From Carex sylvatica (lineage: Eukaryota; Streptophyta; Magnoliopsida; Poales; Cyperaceae): a stretch of DNA of 64,000 nt. The notes beneath the pieces are model-generated. The model searched no databases and was not told where the DNA came from. It saw only the letters and a list, made by a program, of their open reading frames with translations. Location: NCBI GenBank assembly GCA_964058845.1, contig CAXKVR010000007.1, positions 62,001 to 126,000 on the forward strand, in the 5' to 3' direction. This document shows, one piece after another, positions 23,871-35,889 of the stretch. A program made the translations under genes and the position numbers. Numbering within the stretch: the stretch's first letter is position 1; each line of letters begins with the position of its first letter.

Positions 23871-25369
23871 AAATTCTAAGAAGATGAAATGTCTTTTCAA
23901 AATTCTATATAATCTGAGAAACTCTCCTGTTCGATCAAAATATTCTATATAATTTGAGATTTGGAAGAAGAAATGGCCGAAGTCCCTTTGGCCGGCTATG
24001 TCCCTCCCGAATCCCTGATTTTTCAAATTTTCAATTCCCTCTCGATCTCGAAGTCCCTCCCGGCTATGAAATGCTTCCTCCTAACTACAGGAGGACATGG
24101 CCATGGCCGCCCTCAAATGTCCCACGGCGAAGCCCAAGGGGGCATCCAGCACCAAAGCCCTACATAAGGAGGGGCGATCCCTAGATCAAGGCAAGGCACC
24201 CCTGGATTAGAAGGAGGGGTCAATCCAAAGGGAAATCTAGCCAGGCCAGAGCCTTTTTGAACGAGTGTTTAATTAATCTAGCTAGTTTTTTTTATTTTCT
24301 TCTTTCATATTTTGTTTAATCAGTTTTCTTCTTCCTTTTTGAAGGATACTTTCTTTTGGTATGATGTATTAGGATCCTTTTTAATGTGATATATCGATTT
24401 CTTAATTTAATCAGCATTTTGTTTTCTATAAAAAAAAATTTTGTTGAATGCTTCATGCTATCTAAATAAATATTGTTATAGATATAAATTAGGAGTACAA
24501 CACAACAATTAATAATATAATCACTACAAAATATATTACTTCAAAAAAATTATTTAAAATTTGTCTTCTAAGTAAAATACATAATGTTGTCTAAATAATC
24601 TGATTTGAAAACATAAATTATAAAATTTACCTGATAATATATATATGAAGTTTAATTTTTGGGTTTACAAAATAATTATAAAGTATAACATAGAATATCC
24701 ATGTACAAAGGTATTCGTACACGGATGTTTCAATAAACAACCGTGTAGAAAAGTGTTGAAATTACTTTTAAATTTAAATGAGTGTAAACTAATCTAATAT
24801 TTAAATGAGTGTAAATTAATGTTATATTACTTAAAAATATAATATTTAAACTAATAAAATATTTCAATTACTATTATATTTTAAAAATATAATATTTAAT
24901 CTAATCAAATATTTAAATTACATTAATCTATGCATTGTCGGATTAAGAAGTTGTTTCAAAAAAAAAGAAATATTGAAACTAATATAATATTTAAATTTAT
25001 ATTTAAAAAATAAAATATAAAATACAAAAACACAGTAAAATGTTATCAAGTTATATTCATCCAAAACTCTCATTAGTACTGCAAATAAACTCTGCCTCTC
25101 AATTCGAGTCATTAATCCAGAAATGGATCTTTTTGCTGATATGTAAAAAAGAAATATTATAAAATAAATAAAAATAATAAAATGAGAAATAAATATCCAG
25201 AGATAGATAGAACCAACCTTCTTTAGTCTGACTCTTCATTCGGCTCTTCATTTCTAAAATATTATAAAAGGAATAAATATTATACATTGGATTTGTTTTC
25301 CTTTTTCTAAAAAATAAATATTAAAATTTTCAAGTTTAAAAGGAATAAATATTATTACATTGAATTTCT
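23871..25369. other. spacer of CACTA 2
   Basis: Mostly AT-rich. A GC-richer island at about 23970-24240 has a short frame from ATG 23973 that matches nothing I recognise. The motif pair at 24693-24755 is described with the cluster above. Confidence 0.4.
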
Positions 25370-26300
25370 TTTTCTTTTTCTCTTTTTCTTCTACTATTTG
25401 AACATCGTCGGCCCATAATTCTTCATTGTGGTCGGATCTCATGTAATTTACTTCATATTGTACTTCAATTGTTGCTATCTCAGCTTGCACGTCGGTAGAA
25501 AATGGAGGTATATCTTCGAACTAGTCATACTCTTCTTCGTCGGTGACATTTTCTACCCCAACAATCCTTTTTTTTGGATAGGACGACGCTCCACCTATCA
25601 TCACTTAGATCAGTGACATAAAAGACTTGGGTGGCTTGCTTGGCAAGTATGAACGAATCATCAACATACCCGACTTTATTAAAATCAACGAGTATGAACC
25701 CGTCATTATCAACTTTAACACCCCGGTCTTCAACTCATTGGCACCGAAACAAGGGAATGCTAAGGTGAGGATTGTAAACGAGCTCTCAAATTTCTTCAAT
25801 AGCACCGTAATATGACTTTGATGCTATTACAGGCCGGGCATCTCCCGATCTACTGAATTCTTGAGATGTCGCCACCAACGTCACCCCACTATTTTGCATC
25901 GTACTCTTATCACTTTGTAATTTAGTGTAAAATATATATCCATTAATCTCGTATCCTTGGAATGTTCTAACAACCATTTGGGATCCTTCGCCCAGCAATC
26001 TAATAGTTTCATTTACGGGCGACCTTTCAAAATGTGACTTCACTCTTTCTTTCAACCATCCTATAAAAGAATGGTTATACTCGTCAGTAAGCCACTTCTG
26101 ACTTCTTGTGTAGTTCTATTGTTGAAAGATTGTCATGTGCTCATCTATATAGGGAGCAACATCTATCAAGGGCTGTATGAATTAATTGGAAAACATGTAA
26201 AATTGTTCAAAAATAATATATTGATCGGGCTCCTTAAGTAGACAAAACCAATTGTTTTTCTTCCGGGCAATTTTTTAAAATACGATTCTCATGCGGTATG
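25370..26300 (-). pseudogene. tnp2 transposase C-terminal part of CACTA 2
   Basis: Read right to left: DVAPYIDEHMTIFQQ (about 26160), QKWLTDEYNHSFIGWLKERV (about 26090), then a DUF4216-type region with EINGYIFYTKLQ (about 25950), NSGVTLVATSQEF (about 25885) and YYGAIEEI (25786), then EDIPPFSTDVQAEIATI (about 25500), ending in a Lys-rich tail. Stops and frame changes are present (for example after IFQQ and before FEDIPPF). The N-terminal and catalytic parts are missing: sequence stops being recognisable about 40 bp before the foldback and Mutator-like insertions that begin at 26341. Confidence 0.75.
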
Positions 26301-26340
26301 TGGAAGGTCACATCTTATGCAGATTTTAAAATGAGAACTC

Positions 26341-26346
26341 ATATAG

Positions 26347-26398
<52 letters not shown>

Positions 26399-26806
26399 GC
26401 TAATATACAATCGATTGTCCCTAGCCTCTCGTACAACCAAGTCATTTTCTAATTTTTAATGTCCAAATGATTGATCCAAACCGTTAGATGTTATCTCCAT
26501 ATTAAAATGTGTTTAGAGACCAAATTTTATATTTTTTGGAATTTTTTTACTATTTATTAAGCCACTTTGAAAATCGTTGATCCAACGGTGGCTTACCAAA
26601 CAGTAAAAATCAGAAGCTACCGTTGGATCAGCGATTTTCAAAGTGGCTTAATAAATAGTAAAACAATTCAAAAAAATGTAAAATTTGGTCTCCAAGAACA
26701 TTTTAATATGGAGATGACATCTAACGGTTTGAATCGATCATTTGGACTTTAAAAATTGAAAAACGACTTGGTTGCACGGGCTAGGAACAATCGATTGTAT
26801 ATTAGC

Positions 26807-26851
<45 letters not shown>
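26341..26851. mobile_element. foldback MITE B with (TA)n(GA)n ends
   Basis: Inverted arms of about 220 bp meet near 26605. Outer single-copy ends are TAGGCTAATATACAATCG and its complement; outside them lie mirrored (TA)n(GA)n and (CT)n(TA)n runs. Inner core: GATCCAAACCGTTAGAT, CAAATTTTA, TTTTTTTACTATTTATTAAG and AAGCCACTTTGAAAATCG. No coding capacity. Same core as MITE C. Confidence 0.85.
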
Positions 26852-26852
<1 letters not shown>

Positions 26853-28686
26853 TATGGCTAATTTGCTGCCAGCAGCATTTCAACAAACTGCTGCCAGATC
26901 TGTAAGCCGTCAGATCTGATTTAGATTCGTGTCTGATGAGGCGCTGATTTGGTTTTTGACGGAACGAAAAATTGCATAAATGAAAGACTCTGTTACGTAG
27001 GGTTGGGTTTCATATTTCTCTTTTTTTCTCCCTCGTTAATCTCCTCACATTCTCTTCTCCTCCAGCCTCTCTCCCTGGTTCTCTTCTCGGTTCGCCAAGC
27101 TTGCTCCAGGTCCGCCCAGCTCGAGGTCGCTCCGACTATTTTCTTCCTACCTCCTTCCTTCCACGATGCTCTCTCTCGCCCTTCCCGCTGTTCTCTGTAG
27201 TTTTTGTCCAGTGAGCCAACTGGCGTGAATCGACGAAGTCCTGGATGAACCCTACCCTTGTGGAGTTATCGTTGGTTCCTCTCTCTCGACGAAGCCCAAG
27301 GAAAATCGATCGAGAGGTACACTCCTGTTGCAATAACACCTCAAAATATTGAAAAATATCATTTATAATCACCATCATCCATCATTTGAATTAGCACGAA
27401 TTATTTATATTCTTCATTCAGTAGTTTAAATGAATAGCACAAACAGAGAAGTGCACAAATTAACCTTACCTTCAAACCACGGTCAAGTTTCCTGACAAAT
27501 ATTTTTTCTTTCTTAATTTTTGTTTTTGGCTAAGTTTGAGTGTTAATGTGCAAGCAGGTTGGAAATTGAGGTATGTTACTCTTTTTTGAGTTCCTCGTCA
27601 ATTTTTTAGTTTTGCATCAATTTTGAGTTTGATAGTAGACTAATTGATTTGCTAGACCAATTAAGACATAATCATCCATTTAAGGCAATTTTTTTTTCAT
27701 TTTTCTTATGTATATGGATTATGGATATGTGAAATTAGATAGTGATGAGTAATGTAATGTTCTTATCTTGTTCAAATTTGTATCTTATTTTATTTCTATA
27801 TTTTTTTTGCATATACTGCTCAATTATGCTATTTTAAACTTTCTAGGGTGTAAATAGTAAAATTGATTTTAGACCCTCAACCTGCTTGGAGGAACGTAAT
27901 CCTTGAGTCAGCATCAAGCTCGTGCATACAGGTAACAATGGTTTGTTGAAGATAATATGAGAATTAAAATGGCTAATTTGAGTGTTTAAGGTTTGCAAAT
28001 TGGATCAGTACCAACCATGATCAGTACTTATAGTTGGGAGGTATTAGTTTGCTTCTGATAACTTGGTTGATTTGTATTGTTTTCACTGATTTGCACAAAT
28101 TAGGATACCAAGCTCATGTGGTTTTTTTTTGCTTTATTGGATCCTTAAGTTGAGAATATTCAATTATTTTTGCTTTTTTGTAATATGCAACTTATGACAA
28201 ATACTATTAATTGTCTTTTATTTCAGCTTTATAAAATGTGTTACTGTATATTTTTGTAGAAACTGAAGGATGCGAAATTAATGAAGGGTCAAGCACAAGA
28301 AGCATATGTCGTTGGAATACGAGAATGCATATGATAGTGAAGATGACAACATGTTTTGAACCTATGTACCAGTTTTTGCAATATGAACTAGGGTTGTAAC
28401 TTTCCTTTTTGAGTGGCAATATGAACTAGATTTTTTAGTATGGAATGTTGTAAAATTTTAATTTGTTTTGTTAATGGATGCATGTATAATATAGCTTTTG
28501 TCATAGAAAGATAGTGTTATGCGATTGTATCAAACTGTGATTTATATCGATTGCTTGTGATTTACATCTTGAGAAATAGAAATCCACAAGGAAAATGATA
28601 ATATAAAATAAAACTTCTTGCACGCACATGACATATTGCTTGTTGTTTCTTTTAGAATGACACCAACTTGGGACTAATCTCCATAT

Positions 28687-29011
28687 GACATGCTATAAGA
28701 GATACAAGAGAGTGACATGCTATAAGAGATACAAGAGAGATTTGTGAGAATGAATTATAATTTATATTTCATTGTAATTGATACAGATACATGTGAGTCT
28801 CTATATAGACACTGGTTCCTGGTTTACAACTCTTAGTTTCTTCTAACTAATCCTAACATTATGCTCTAATTACATCAGTGCCCTTGCTGGGACTCACTTA
28901 ACTTCCTAACATTATGTTCTAATTACATCAGTGCCCTTGCTGGGACTCACTTAACTTCTTAACATAATGCTCTAATTACATCAGTGCCCTTGCTGGAACT
29001 CTCTTGACATC
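28687..29011. repeat. two tandem arrays (27 bp x2 and 53 bp x3)
   Basis: TGACATGCTATAAGAGATAC plus AAGAGAG occurs twice at about 28687-28740. A 53-bp unit with TCTAATTACATCAGTGCCC and TTGCTGGGACTCACTTAAC starts at 28852, 28905 and 28958. The intervening text (TGATACAGATACATGTGAG, TCTATATAGACACTGG) resembles a copia LTR but no ends are clear. Confidence 0.75.
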
Positions 29012-29728
29012 TGATTCTGAACTGCGCCTAATACCTACACATTGAAAAACAAACCATAAACCAGAAATTAACATTATAATGCAACGAAAACAGAAAACCA
29101 GAAAGTTTTGATGGATATATATCTAAGTTTGTTGAGGTGGAGAAGCAAGATAATTAAAGTTAATTGATATAGAGTCAGTTTCAGATTTTAGTCTGGCTGC
29201 TCTAAAAAAACTTACATAATAAGAATTAAAACTGAAATTTAACAAAAGACAATGTTTCTAGCATTGTCACTTTGTAATTTTTCTAAAACACAATATAACC
29301 AGACATTATTTAACATGCAAATTAATAGAAAGTAACATAAGGAGTATAAATTTAAGAGGTAATTGGGTTTAGTGTTGTTACAAATGAACTGAAAGGAAAT
29401 ATACCGGCTGGTATGATAACCTTATACAATAGTACATAGCATACCTTGTGTCAATCTCCCCCCACATATCTCCAGAAAATTGGCAGAGACAGAAAGAGAG
29501 GCTAACCAATGTACAAATATGTCATGCAACAATGAGTAAAATCTGAAATAGAAAGAGCAAAACAAAGCTTTTAATTTTGCAACAATAATCGAGGTCCCTA
29601 CAATCCAACTAATTAAACAAAGAACAAGGAAATGAGGTAGAGAGCAATATATTCTTACTCTGGCTGTTAGATGCGTACCAGTATGGGCTAGTACATACTA
29701 TATAGGTTTTAGTTTTGCAACAATTGAT

Positions 29729-30410
29729 TTTTTTTTTGAGTTGAAACCCGTAGGTGAATTATATTAGGAACTCTAAAACCATTACAATATCGTAGAATTG
29801 AAAAGGCTAAGAAAATAAAAGTGCTATCTAATCATTAATATTATTAAAGTAAACTTAGAAAATAAAAAAGCTCCGCTGCTACTCATTCCTTCACATATGT
29901 GAAATGTTCAAAGCTGGAGGGTCTCTTGGTAACTTTTCACCATTTTTTCTAGACAACCGCTCCTTATCAGAATATCTGATTTCTTCTCCAATTTCCACCC
30001 TTCAATTCCTTACACTAGGAAATGAATTGAAACTTAGCAATCTACCAAAAGTAAATTCAAGTGTTTCTAACTGCCGCTCTTTCCTTGTGAAAAAAGTGAA
30101 AGGCTGAGGGGGTTTTTGCAAAAGTTGCCACTCCCCTCCTCTGACTAGTTGCTACCGATTCGCCAAGCTATCAGATTGTTTGATCCTCCTTACCCAATTT
30201 GCTAGCTCGTGTTGTCCTCCTAGTGCCTCTTTGCTAATGTGTTTAATCTGGATGTGGCCTATCATAGTTTGAACCAGTCTCGCACACTCTGCCACTGTTT
30301 CTGCTGCTTTCCAGGATGGTAAGTCAAGTACATCATTCCTATTTACTGCTTGCACTAGTTCCTTACAGTCAGAGAAAAACTGTGCCTTGTTGGTTGCTCC
30401 ATTTGTATGT
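29729..30410 (-). mobile_element. 5'-truncated LINE with RNase H domain, 17-bp target duplication
   Basis: GTTTTGCAACAATTGAT is found at 29712-29728 and again at 30411-30427, a perfect 17-bp target-site duplication. A poly-T tract (29729-29737) at the left end is the poly-A tail of a minus-strand insertion. The minus strand encodes AQFFSDCKELVQAVN, then DVLDLPSWKAAETVAECARL and HISKEALGGQHELANWVRR (about 30400-30155), the C-terminal RNase H-like domain of plant L1-type LINEs. The insertion is nested in the Mutator-like element. Confidence 0.88.
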
Positions 30411-31171
30411 TTTGCAACAATTGATGAGCTTCCAATTATGCAAATAAATCTTGCTAATTTCTACTAATTTGGTTAATTGATGAGATAAGCATCTAGCTTT
30501 TTCACAAGCTTGGATTAAGACGAAAATTTAGAGGAAAAAATAAATATGTGGGTCAGTGGGTGGAGATACAGAGCTATCTAATGTTATAAATTAAACAAAA
30601 ATTAACCGAAATTGCAACAAGTCGTCAAAAATTAAACAACAATTGTTGAAAATTCACCTATCAAAGGAATCTTGTTCGGTTTAAAAGCGGAGGAAGTTTG
30701 GAAGTTCGACGCGACTGTGGGGAGGAGGCACGGCGTGGTCGGATCGAGACGGAGCGAGGGAGAGATGGCCATTGGTAGTGTATTCCGGCAGAGGCTGAGT
30801 GAAAGTGAGAGCGATTCGAGATAGAGGTGATCAGCTCGTCACCGACTCAAGAACGAGAGAAAGGGAGGGGTTCTGGTTTTATTTTCTCCGCTAGCTTCTC
30901 TTATTTTGAACAGCGCTAAGGTTAACGGAGCTCAATTTACTTATTTCCGTCTCTGTTTCTCTCAACTAGCGAATTATCAAAGTGACCAGTGCAAATCTAA
31001 ATTTAAATCGGATGGCTCACAATGTTGGCAGCACTTTGTTCAAATGCTGCCAACAGCAAATTAGTCATACTCTATATATATCGTATACGTATATGTATAT
31101 ATATCGTATACGTATATGTATATATATCGTATACGTATATGTATATATACATATATACGTATATATGTATA

Positions 31172-31565
31172 TGTATGAGTAAGACTACTATGCTTTGCAA
31201 ATTAAAGTTAGTATTTTAATTTGCGCTCATATCTTTAGTTTCGAAGTCCAAATAGCTGATCCAAACCGTTAAATATTTAATCTATATTAAAATGTGTTTG
31301 GAGATCAAATTTTACTTTTTTTGGATTTTTTTTACTATTTATTAAGATGGTTTAAAAATAACTGTTTTTTAATGGTGCACAATTTTAATAATAAAAAAAG
31401 TTATTTTCAAACTATTTTAATAAATAGTAAAAAAAAATCCAAAAAATATAAAATTCAGTCTCCAAGCACATTTTAATATAGATTAAACATCTAATAGTTT
31501 AGATCGGCTATTTGAATTTCGAAACTAGAGATATGAGCGCAAAGCATGGTAGCCTTACTTGTATA
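31172..31565. mobile_element. foldback MITE C
   Basis: Inverted arms meet near 31375. Outer ends GTAAGACTACTATGCTTTGC and the complement of GCAAAGCATGGTAGCCTTAC. Inner core GATCCAAACCGTTAAAT, ATTAAAATGTGTTTGGAGA, CAAATTTTAC and TTTTTTTACTATTTATTAAG, as in MITE B. The left arm carries an extra 26-28 bp mini-hairpin (GCAAATTAAA...TTTAATTTGC). The element is bordered on both sides by (TA/GTATAC)n microsatellite. Confidence 0.82.
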
Positions 31566-31800
31566 TGTATATATACGTGTGTATGTATATGTGTGTATAT
31601 ATATATGTATGTGTGTGTGTGTGTATATATGTGTGTGTGTGTGTGTGTGAGTGGTACTATGCAGTATCATACAAACATGTATGCGGTAATATGGAGTCAA
31701 ATTAAATATGCGGTAATAATATACCGTCGAATATACAGTAATAATATGCAACAGCATATATGGATTGAATAATGATTTCTATTCGGAATACAACATATAA

Positions 31801-31957
31801 CAACAACAAGGTAGGCATTTTTGCAAGGGTAAAAAGTGCCTTTTCATAATGAAGTACCGTCATAAACATATTTTTTCTATTAGTGACGGTACTTTTCGCG
31901 ACTGAGTACTATTATAAATGTATTTTTTTTTCTCACGAAAAGTGCCTACCTTGTTGT

Positions 31958-31960
<3 letters not shown>
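31801..31960. mobile_element. 160-bp MITE with 22-bp TIRs
   Basis: CAACAACAAGGTAGGCATTT at 31801 is inverted at 31939-31960 (20 of 22 bases paired). The interior includes GTGACGGTACTTTTCGCG. A long (TA)n run (about 31962-31992) follows directly. Family not assigned. Confidence 0.7.
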
Positions 31961-32002
<42 letters not shown>

Positions 32003-32639
32003 GCATATGCAGCAACATGTATTTTACTATACTGATTCAAGGCGTCCATATGCAATTAATGCCTAGTTAAAATTAGATTGAATATGACTAATTTATTTGT
32101 AATTCCTTTTAAAATTTTAATATTTTTTAAGATTGGGAGACGCTTTTGAAACCGAAAATATTACTATGCAAAAAGAAACTAATTTTTTGGGACCATTTTG
32201 CCCTTCTTCATTGGATCCTTTAATGTCATGGCAATTATCACCTATTTTTTTTATTAATACCCTAAGAAATAAAGAAATTATCAAATATACCCTCTGATTT
32301 TTTTTTTGTAAATGTCTTGACTGCCCAAATGGGGGGCGGTTCACTCTGAGTACCAAACTGTGTCCAAATGGGGGGCGGTCAGCTCCCAGAACTAGACCAC
32401 CTAGTATTCGGACGGTTTGGTGCTTACCACTTTTTAAAAAAAAAAAAAAAAACATAGATCCGCCCACTTTTACCCAAACCCTCAAACCCAACAAAAAAAA
32501 AGAGATATGTCACTGCCTCCCGCCACCTCGCCAGCCACCGCTAGCCTCTCGCTCTCTCCCAGCTCTCTTGCTGTAGTCGCCAGCAGTTGCCAGCAACCCC
32601 TCATTTTCAAGTAAATCATCTTATCACATTTTTCGATGC

Positions 32640-32950
32640 GATTGAATTGCGGGTTTAGGGTTTAGGGTTTAGAGGTAAATTGCAATTCACTGTACAATTG
32701 CAGTGAATTGCGATGAATTTGCGCTTGACTTGCGCTTAAATTGCGATTGAATTGCGTGATTGTTGATAATTAAAATTTTTGAATTAGGGTTTAGGGTTTA
32801 GGGGTTACAATAAGCTAATTCAGTCCGCATTTGAATTGCGATGAATTGCGATTAAAATTGCTCTTGAATTACGCATGCAAATGCAATTGATTTGCGTTAT
32901 TGTTGATATTTAGAAATTGTTTAAAATTTTGAATTAGGGTTTAGGGTTCA
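32640..32950. repeat. telomere-like TTTAGGG runs and GAATTGCG repeats
   Basis: TTAGGGTTTAGGGTTTAG occurs at about 32654, TTAGGGTTTAGGG at about 32785 and TTAGGGTTTAGGG at about 32936, embedded in many GAATTGCG/ATTGCGAT copies. Telo-box motifs are common in plant leaders and first introns, and this block lies between a CT-rich leader-like stretch (32510-32610) and the plant-mobile-domain exon. Confidence 0.7.
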
Positions 32951-33142
32951 CATAATTTCTTTGTGGGTTGTTGAATCTCGTGTGGGGGTTGCTGAATTGC
33001 GTGATTGAAATGATTCGAATCACATGGAAATTGCTCGAAATTGTATGAAATTATTTACAGTTTGGGGTTAACTTTGCTCAAAATTGGCTAGACCTGTATA
33101 GTTTACCTCGTATGTACTTACCATTTTTGTTTGCAATGTAGT

Positions 33143-33755
33143 ATGACTGACGGGGATGATCACGAGATACTCTAGAAACCGGTGAGAGTTCGCATGGCCC
33201 CTCCTCTGAGGCTCTGGCCGGACCGCCTCCCGCTGCAGAGGATCCACCCATAGAGGGTTGTCATGACCCTAACACATTTAGTTCTCTTCTGTGGTGCCAA
33301 CATATTAAGCATCGTGTCTTATTAGCATCTGTTGAGGTACGTGGTTATTAAACGTAATATTAATAGTACTAAAAAAATGACACGATTTCAGTCTCACAAA
33401 TTGATAATAAATGCAGGTCCAGAGCATGTTGACGGTGAGGCACCGCACACCTGGGATTCCGTACATTAATCATCCATTGATGGAACGGTGCATCATGAAC
33501 CTAGGCTTGTATCAGCTTGCTCCCATGCCACAGAGTATGATCGATCAGGTCCTAATGTGCCGTCTAGTGAAGAGATGGCGACCGGAGACCTATACATTTT
33601 ATCTCCCAGTTGGGGAGATGATAATCACCTATGGTGACGTGAGCGTCTTATGGGATTTAAGTATCGATGACGACCCCATTGGTCATGTCTCAGACCATCC
33701 AGATCTACAGGATATGATACCAGAGCTGTTGGGGGCCCATCCAAAAATGTTGTAG
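33143..33755 (+). pseudogene. plant mobile domain (PMD, MAIN-like) gene fragment
   Basis: Two exons with a GT-AG intron at 33337-33416. Exon 1 carries EDPPIEGCHDPNTF and HIKHRVLLASVE; exon 2 continues VQSMLTVRHRTPGIPYINH, then the PMD signature RWRPETYTFYLPVGEMIITY and GDVSVLWDLSID. PMD proteins occur as MAIL1/MAIN-type genes and inside plant transposons; their biochemical role is unclear. A frame break near 33170 separates the likely start (ATG 33143) from exon 1, and TAG at 33753-33755 ends the frame after about 140 residues, far short of the usual 400 or more. An AAG repeat follows. I treat it as a truncated, probably transposon-carried copy. Confidence 0.72.
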
Positions 33756-35167
33756 AAGAAGAAGAAGAAGAAGAAGGGGGAGGTGTCTCGTAGCTCCGGT
33801 TCACTATGGACCATAAGTTTATTCTATTTCTATACTTAACAAACTAGTAGACCAAGTCTATTTAAGTGAATCGATTTTCTTCTCCTCCACAGCTCCTTCC
33901 GTTCTTTCTTCCCAAATTGAAGACTTTCTTTCCGATGAACTCAATTTGACGAAAGGAAAAAGGTAAAGTTGGCTCTTCTGGGAGAGAAACGATCTAGAAT
34001 CGGTCAAGACTCGCTTGACTCGGTTTGACTCGGACCAAAAATTGGATAACTCGACCGATTCAACCGAGTTTTGATGAAAAAATCGCATGAGCGTGAAACT
34101 CGGATGAAACTCGACTCGGACCCAATAGATACTGTTCTGACTCGGCCAAGTTTCCAAACCATGGGTTTGATGATAGAAACGGTTTATATTGGAAGACACA
34201 ATATGAGCATGAATTTAGCTAATAGTGTCTTTATATACAATACAGAACTGTATTTTCCTTGTATAAGATCATTTTACAAAATATACGAATATCATTGTAA
34301 TTAATGCTAACACCCACTACATGCAACACAAAAATGAATTTGACAAATGCCTTCGGATGGATATACTGGTACAAAACAAATAAGAAATTCAGGTCATACA
34401 CTACTACCATACTGGTACATGAGTGGTTGGGTGAAATGCAAGCTTAAATCAACAAAAACTCAATTTTCCAATGTTACTCCAAATTTTAGCAGAATAACAC
34501 CAAAAACACAATAATTTCAGTTCATTTTTTATAAAAGAAAAGCGTACAGGTACAAACTGTACCAGACCAACATTTTGTTAATTATATGTCTTCAATTCCT
34601 TTCCAATACATAAATCCTCAAACAAAATCAACGATTGATGAATATCTTGTTTACCAGTAATAGAGAGGGAAGAACTTGTCAAGAGAAAGCAGAGATCGCA
34701 AAGAGAAAGCACACCACTGGGAGATCGCAAATTTGAATTTTTTAGGTATCGCCCCCAACAAAATAAAGATTTTTTTTTTTTTTGTTTCTTTTGCATGATA
34801 GATGAGGATACTATAAATACACCGACTCAATTCATTCCAAGCCCGTTTAATTATATGGGAAGCGGCCCATATATATGAATTCTGATTTGGGCTTTGTGAG
34901 AAGCCTATATTGGTTTTGAGTGGGCTCAAAATACCAATAAGCCTATATTGGTTGTGAATTCAGCACCACTAAATAAAAATTGCGTAGGTTATTTGTCCGG
35001 TGCTAAATTGGAACAAGTTATAATTTCCACAAGTATTAAACCACAAATAAAAAATTGCAAGAAATTGAATGTTTATAAAAAATCATATTTCTGTACTCTT
35101 GGGGTGATTTTTTAATTTTTTTTTTTTTAGAAACATCATTTTTACTATAAGAACATAGAAAACAAAA
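33756..35167. other. no gene recognised
   Basis: Contains a GACTCGG-rich stretch (about 34000-34150), a CT-rich leader-like stretch at 33870-33910 and a direct repeat AAGCCTATATTGGTT near 34902 and 34941. No protein features. Confidence 0.4.
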
Positions 35168-35575
35168 AAATAGGGTGTGGCTATTGCATAGTATAGAGTG
35201 GATTGGTTTATACAATGGATCAATATCTTTATTTTTAAAGTTCAAAAAATTAATCTGAACCATTCAATATGATCTTCGTATGAAAAAGTACTTGGAGACA
35301 AAAAAAAAAAAAAAAATCAATTTTACGACTTTTTTACATCTTTTTAGATAGGTCAAGAATCATTTGATCTAAAAATGATCATAGAAAAAATAGTACTATT
35401 CTACCTATCTAAAAAAAGATAATAATAAACTGTAAAAAATATAAAATTTGATCAACAAATACATTTTTATGTGAAGATCACGTTAGATAATTCAGACAAC
35501 TGTTTGAACTATTAAAATGTAAATATTCATCCATAGTACGGACCAATCCATCTTATGTATACTGTGGCCTCACTC
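35168..35575. mobile_element. foldback MITE D
   Basis: Inverted arms meet near 35375. Outer ends TAGGGTGTGGCTATTGCATA and the complement of TATACTGTGGCCTCACTCAA. Inner parts include GAACCATTCAATATGATCTT, TTTAGATAGG and TACCTATCTAAAAA, matching MITE A more closely than B or C. No coding capacity. Confidence 0.75.
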
Positions 35576-35889
35576 AAAGAAATATCAATTAAATATGCCC
35601 AAACGTTCTCTCTTTTAATCGTGTTTTTTGCTTCTATTTAGAGTACAAAGGAAAGAAGATGTTTTTTAGATAACTACTTTCTAATCATCTAAAATAAAAT
35701 GTTTGATATGGTACAGGCCTAGATCACATTTGATGAGTTTCAATAGAGAGAAAATTGCTCTTAAAATATACCGAGTAACTTAAATGGTTGAGAGATCGAA
35801 GACCTCTTTAATGAATTGATCAAGTCCGAAACATAAAATAAATTAAACGATGTTTTGTTTTGTTTTTTATTTTGCTATTCATCATGGGT

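Larger units (their letters stand above)
26852..31070. mobile_element. 4.2-kb non-autonomous Mutator-like element with about 100-bp TIRs
   Basis: The left end GTATGGCTAATTTGCTG at 26852 is inverted at 31070 as CAGCAAATTAGTCATAC; similarity continues for about 100 bp (GCAGCATTTCAACAAA versus GCAGCATTTGAACAAAG). Just inside each TIR lies GC-richer, leader-like sequence (27040-27330 and 30690-30900). The interior has intron-like AT-rich DNA, tandem repeats and a later LINE insertion, but no transposase. Long TIRs with gene-like interior suggest a Mutator-like (possibly gene-capturing) element, but I could not verify a 9-bp target duplication because both ends sit in (TA)n/(GA)n tracts. Confidence 0.6.

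Noticed and set aside
23973..24170. Small protein gene in the GC-richer island
   Set aside because: Two overlapping frames compete, neither has a recognisable motif, and it lies in a CACTA spacer; left as a note only.
31491..31772. His/Thr-rich and Cys/Val/Tyr-rich frames
   Set aside because: They are translations of (TG)n/(TA)n microsatellite and have no protein character.
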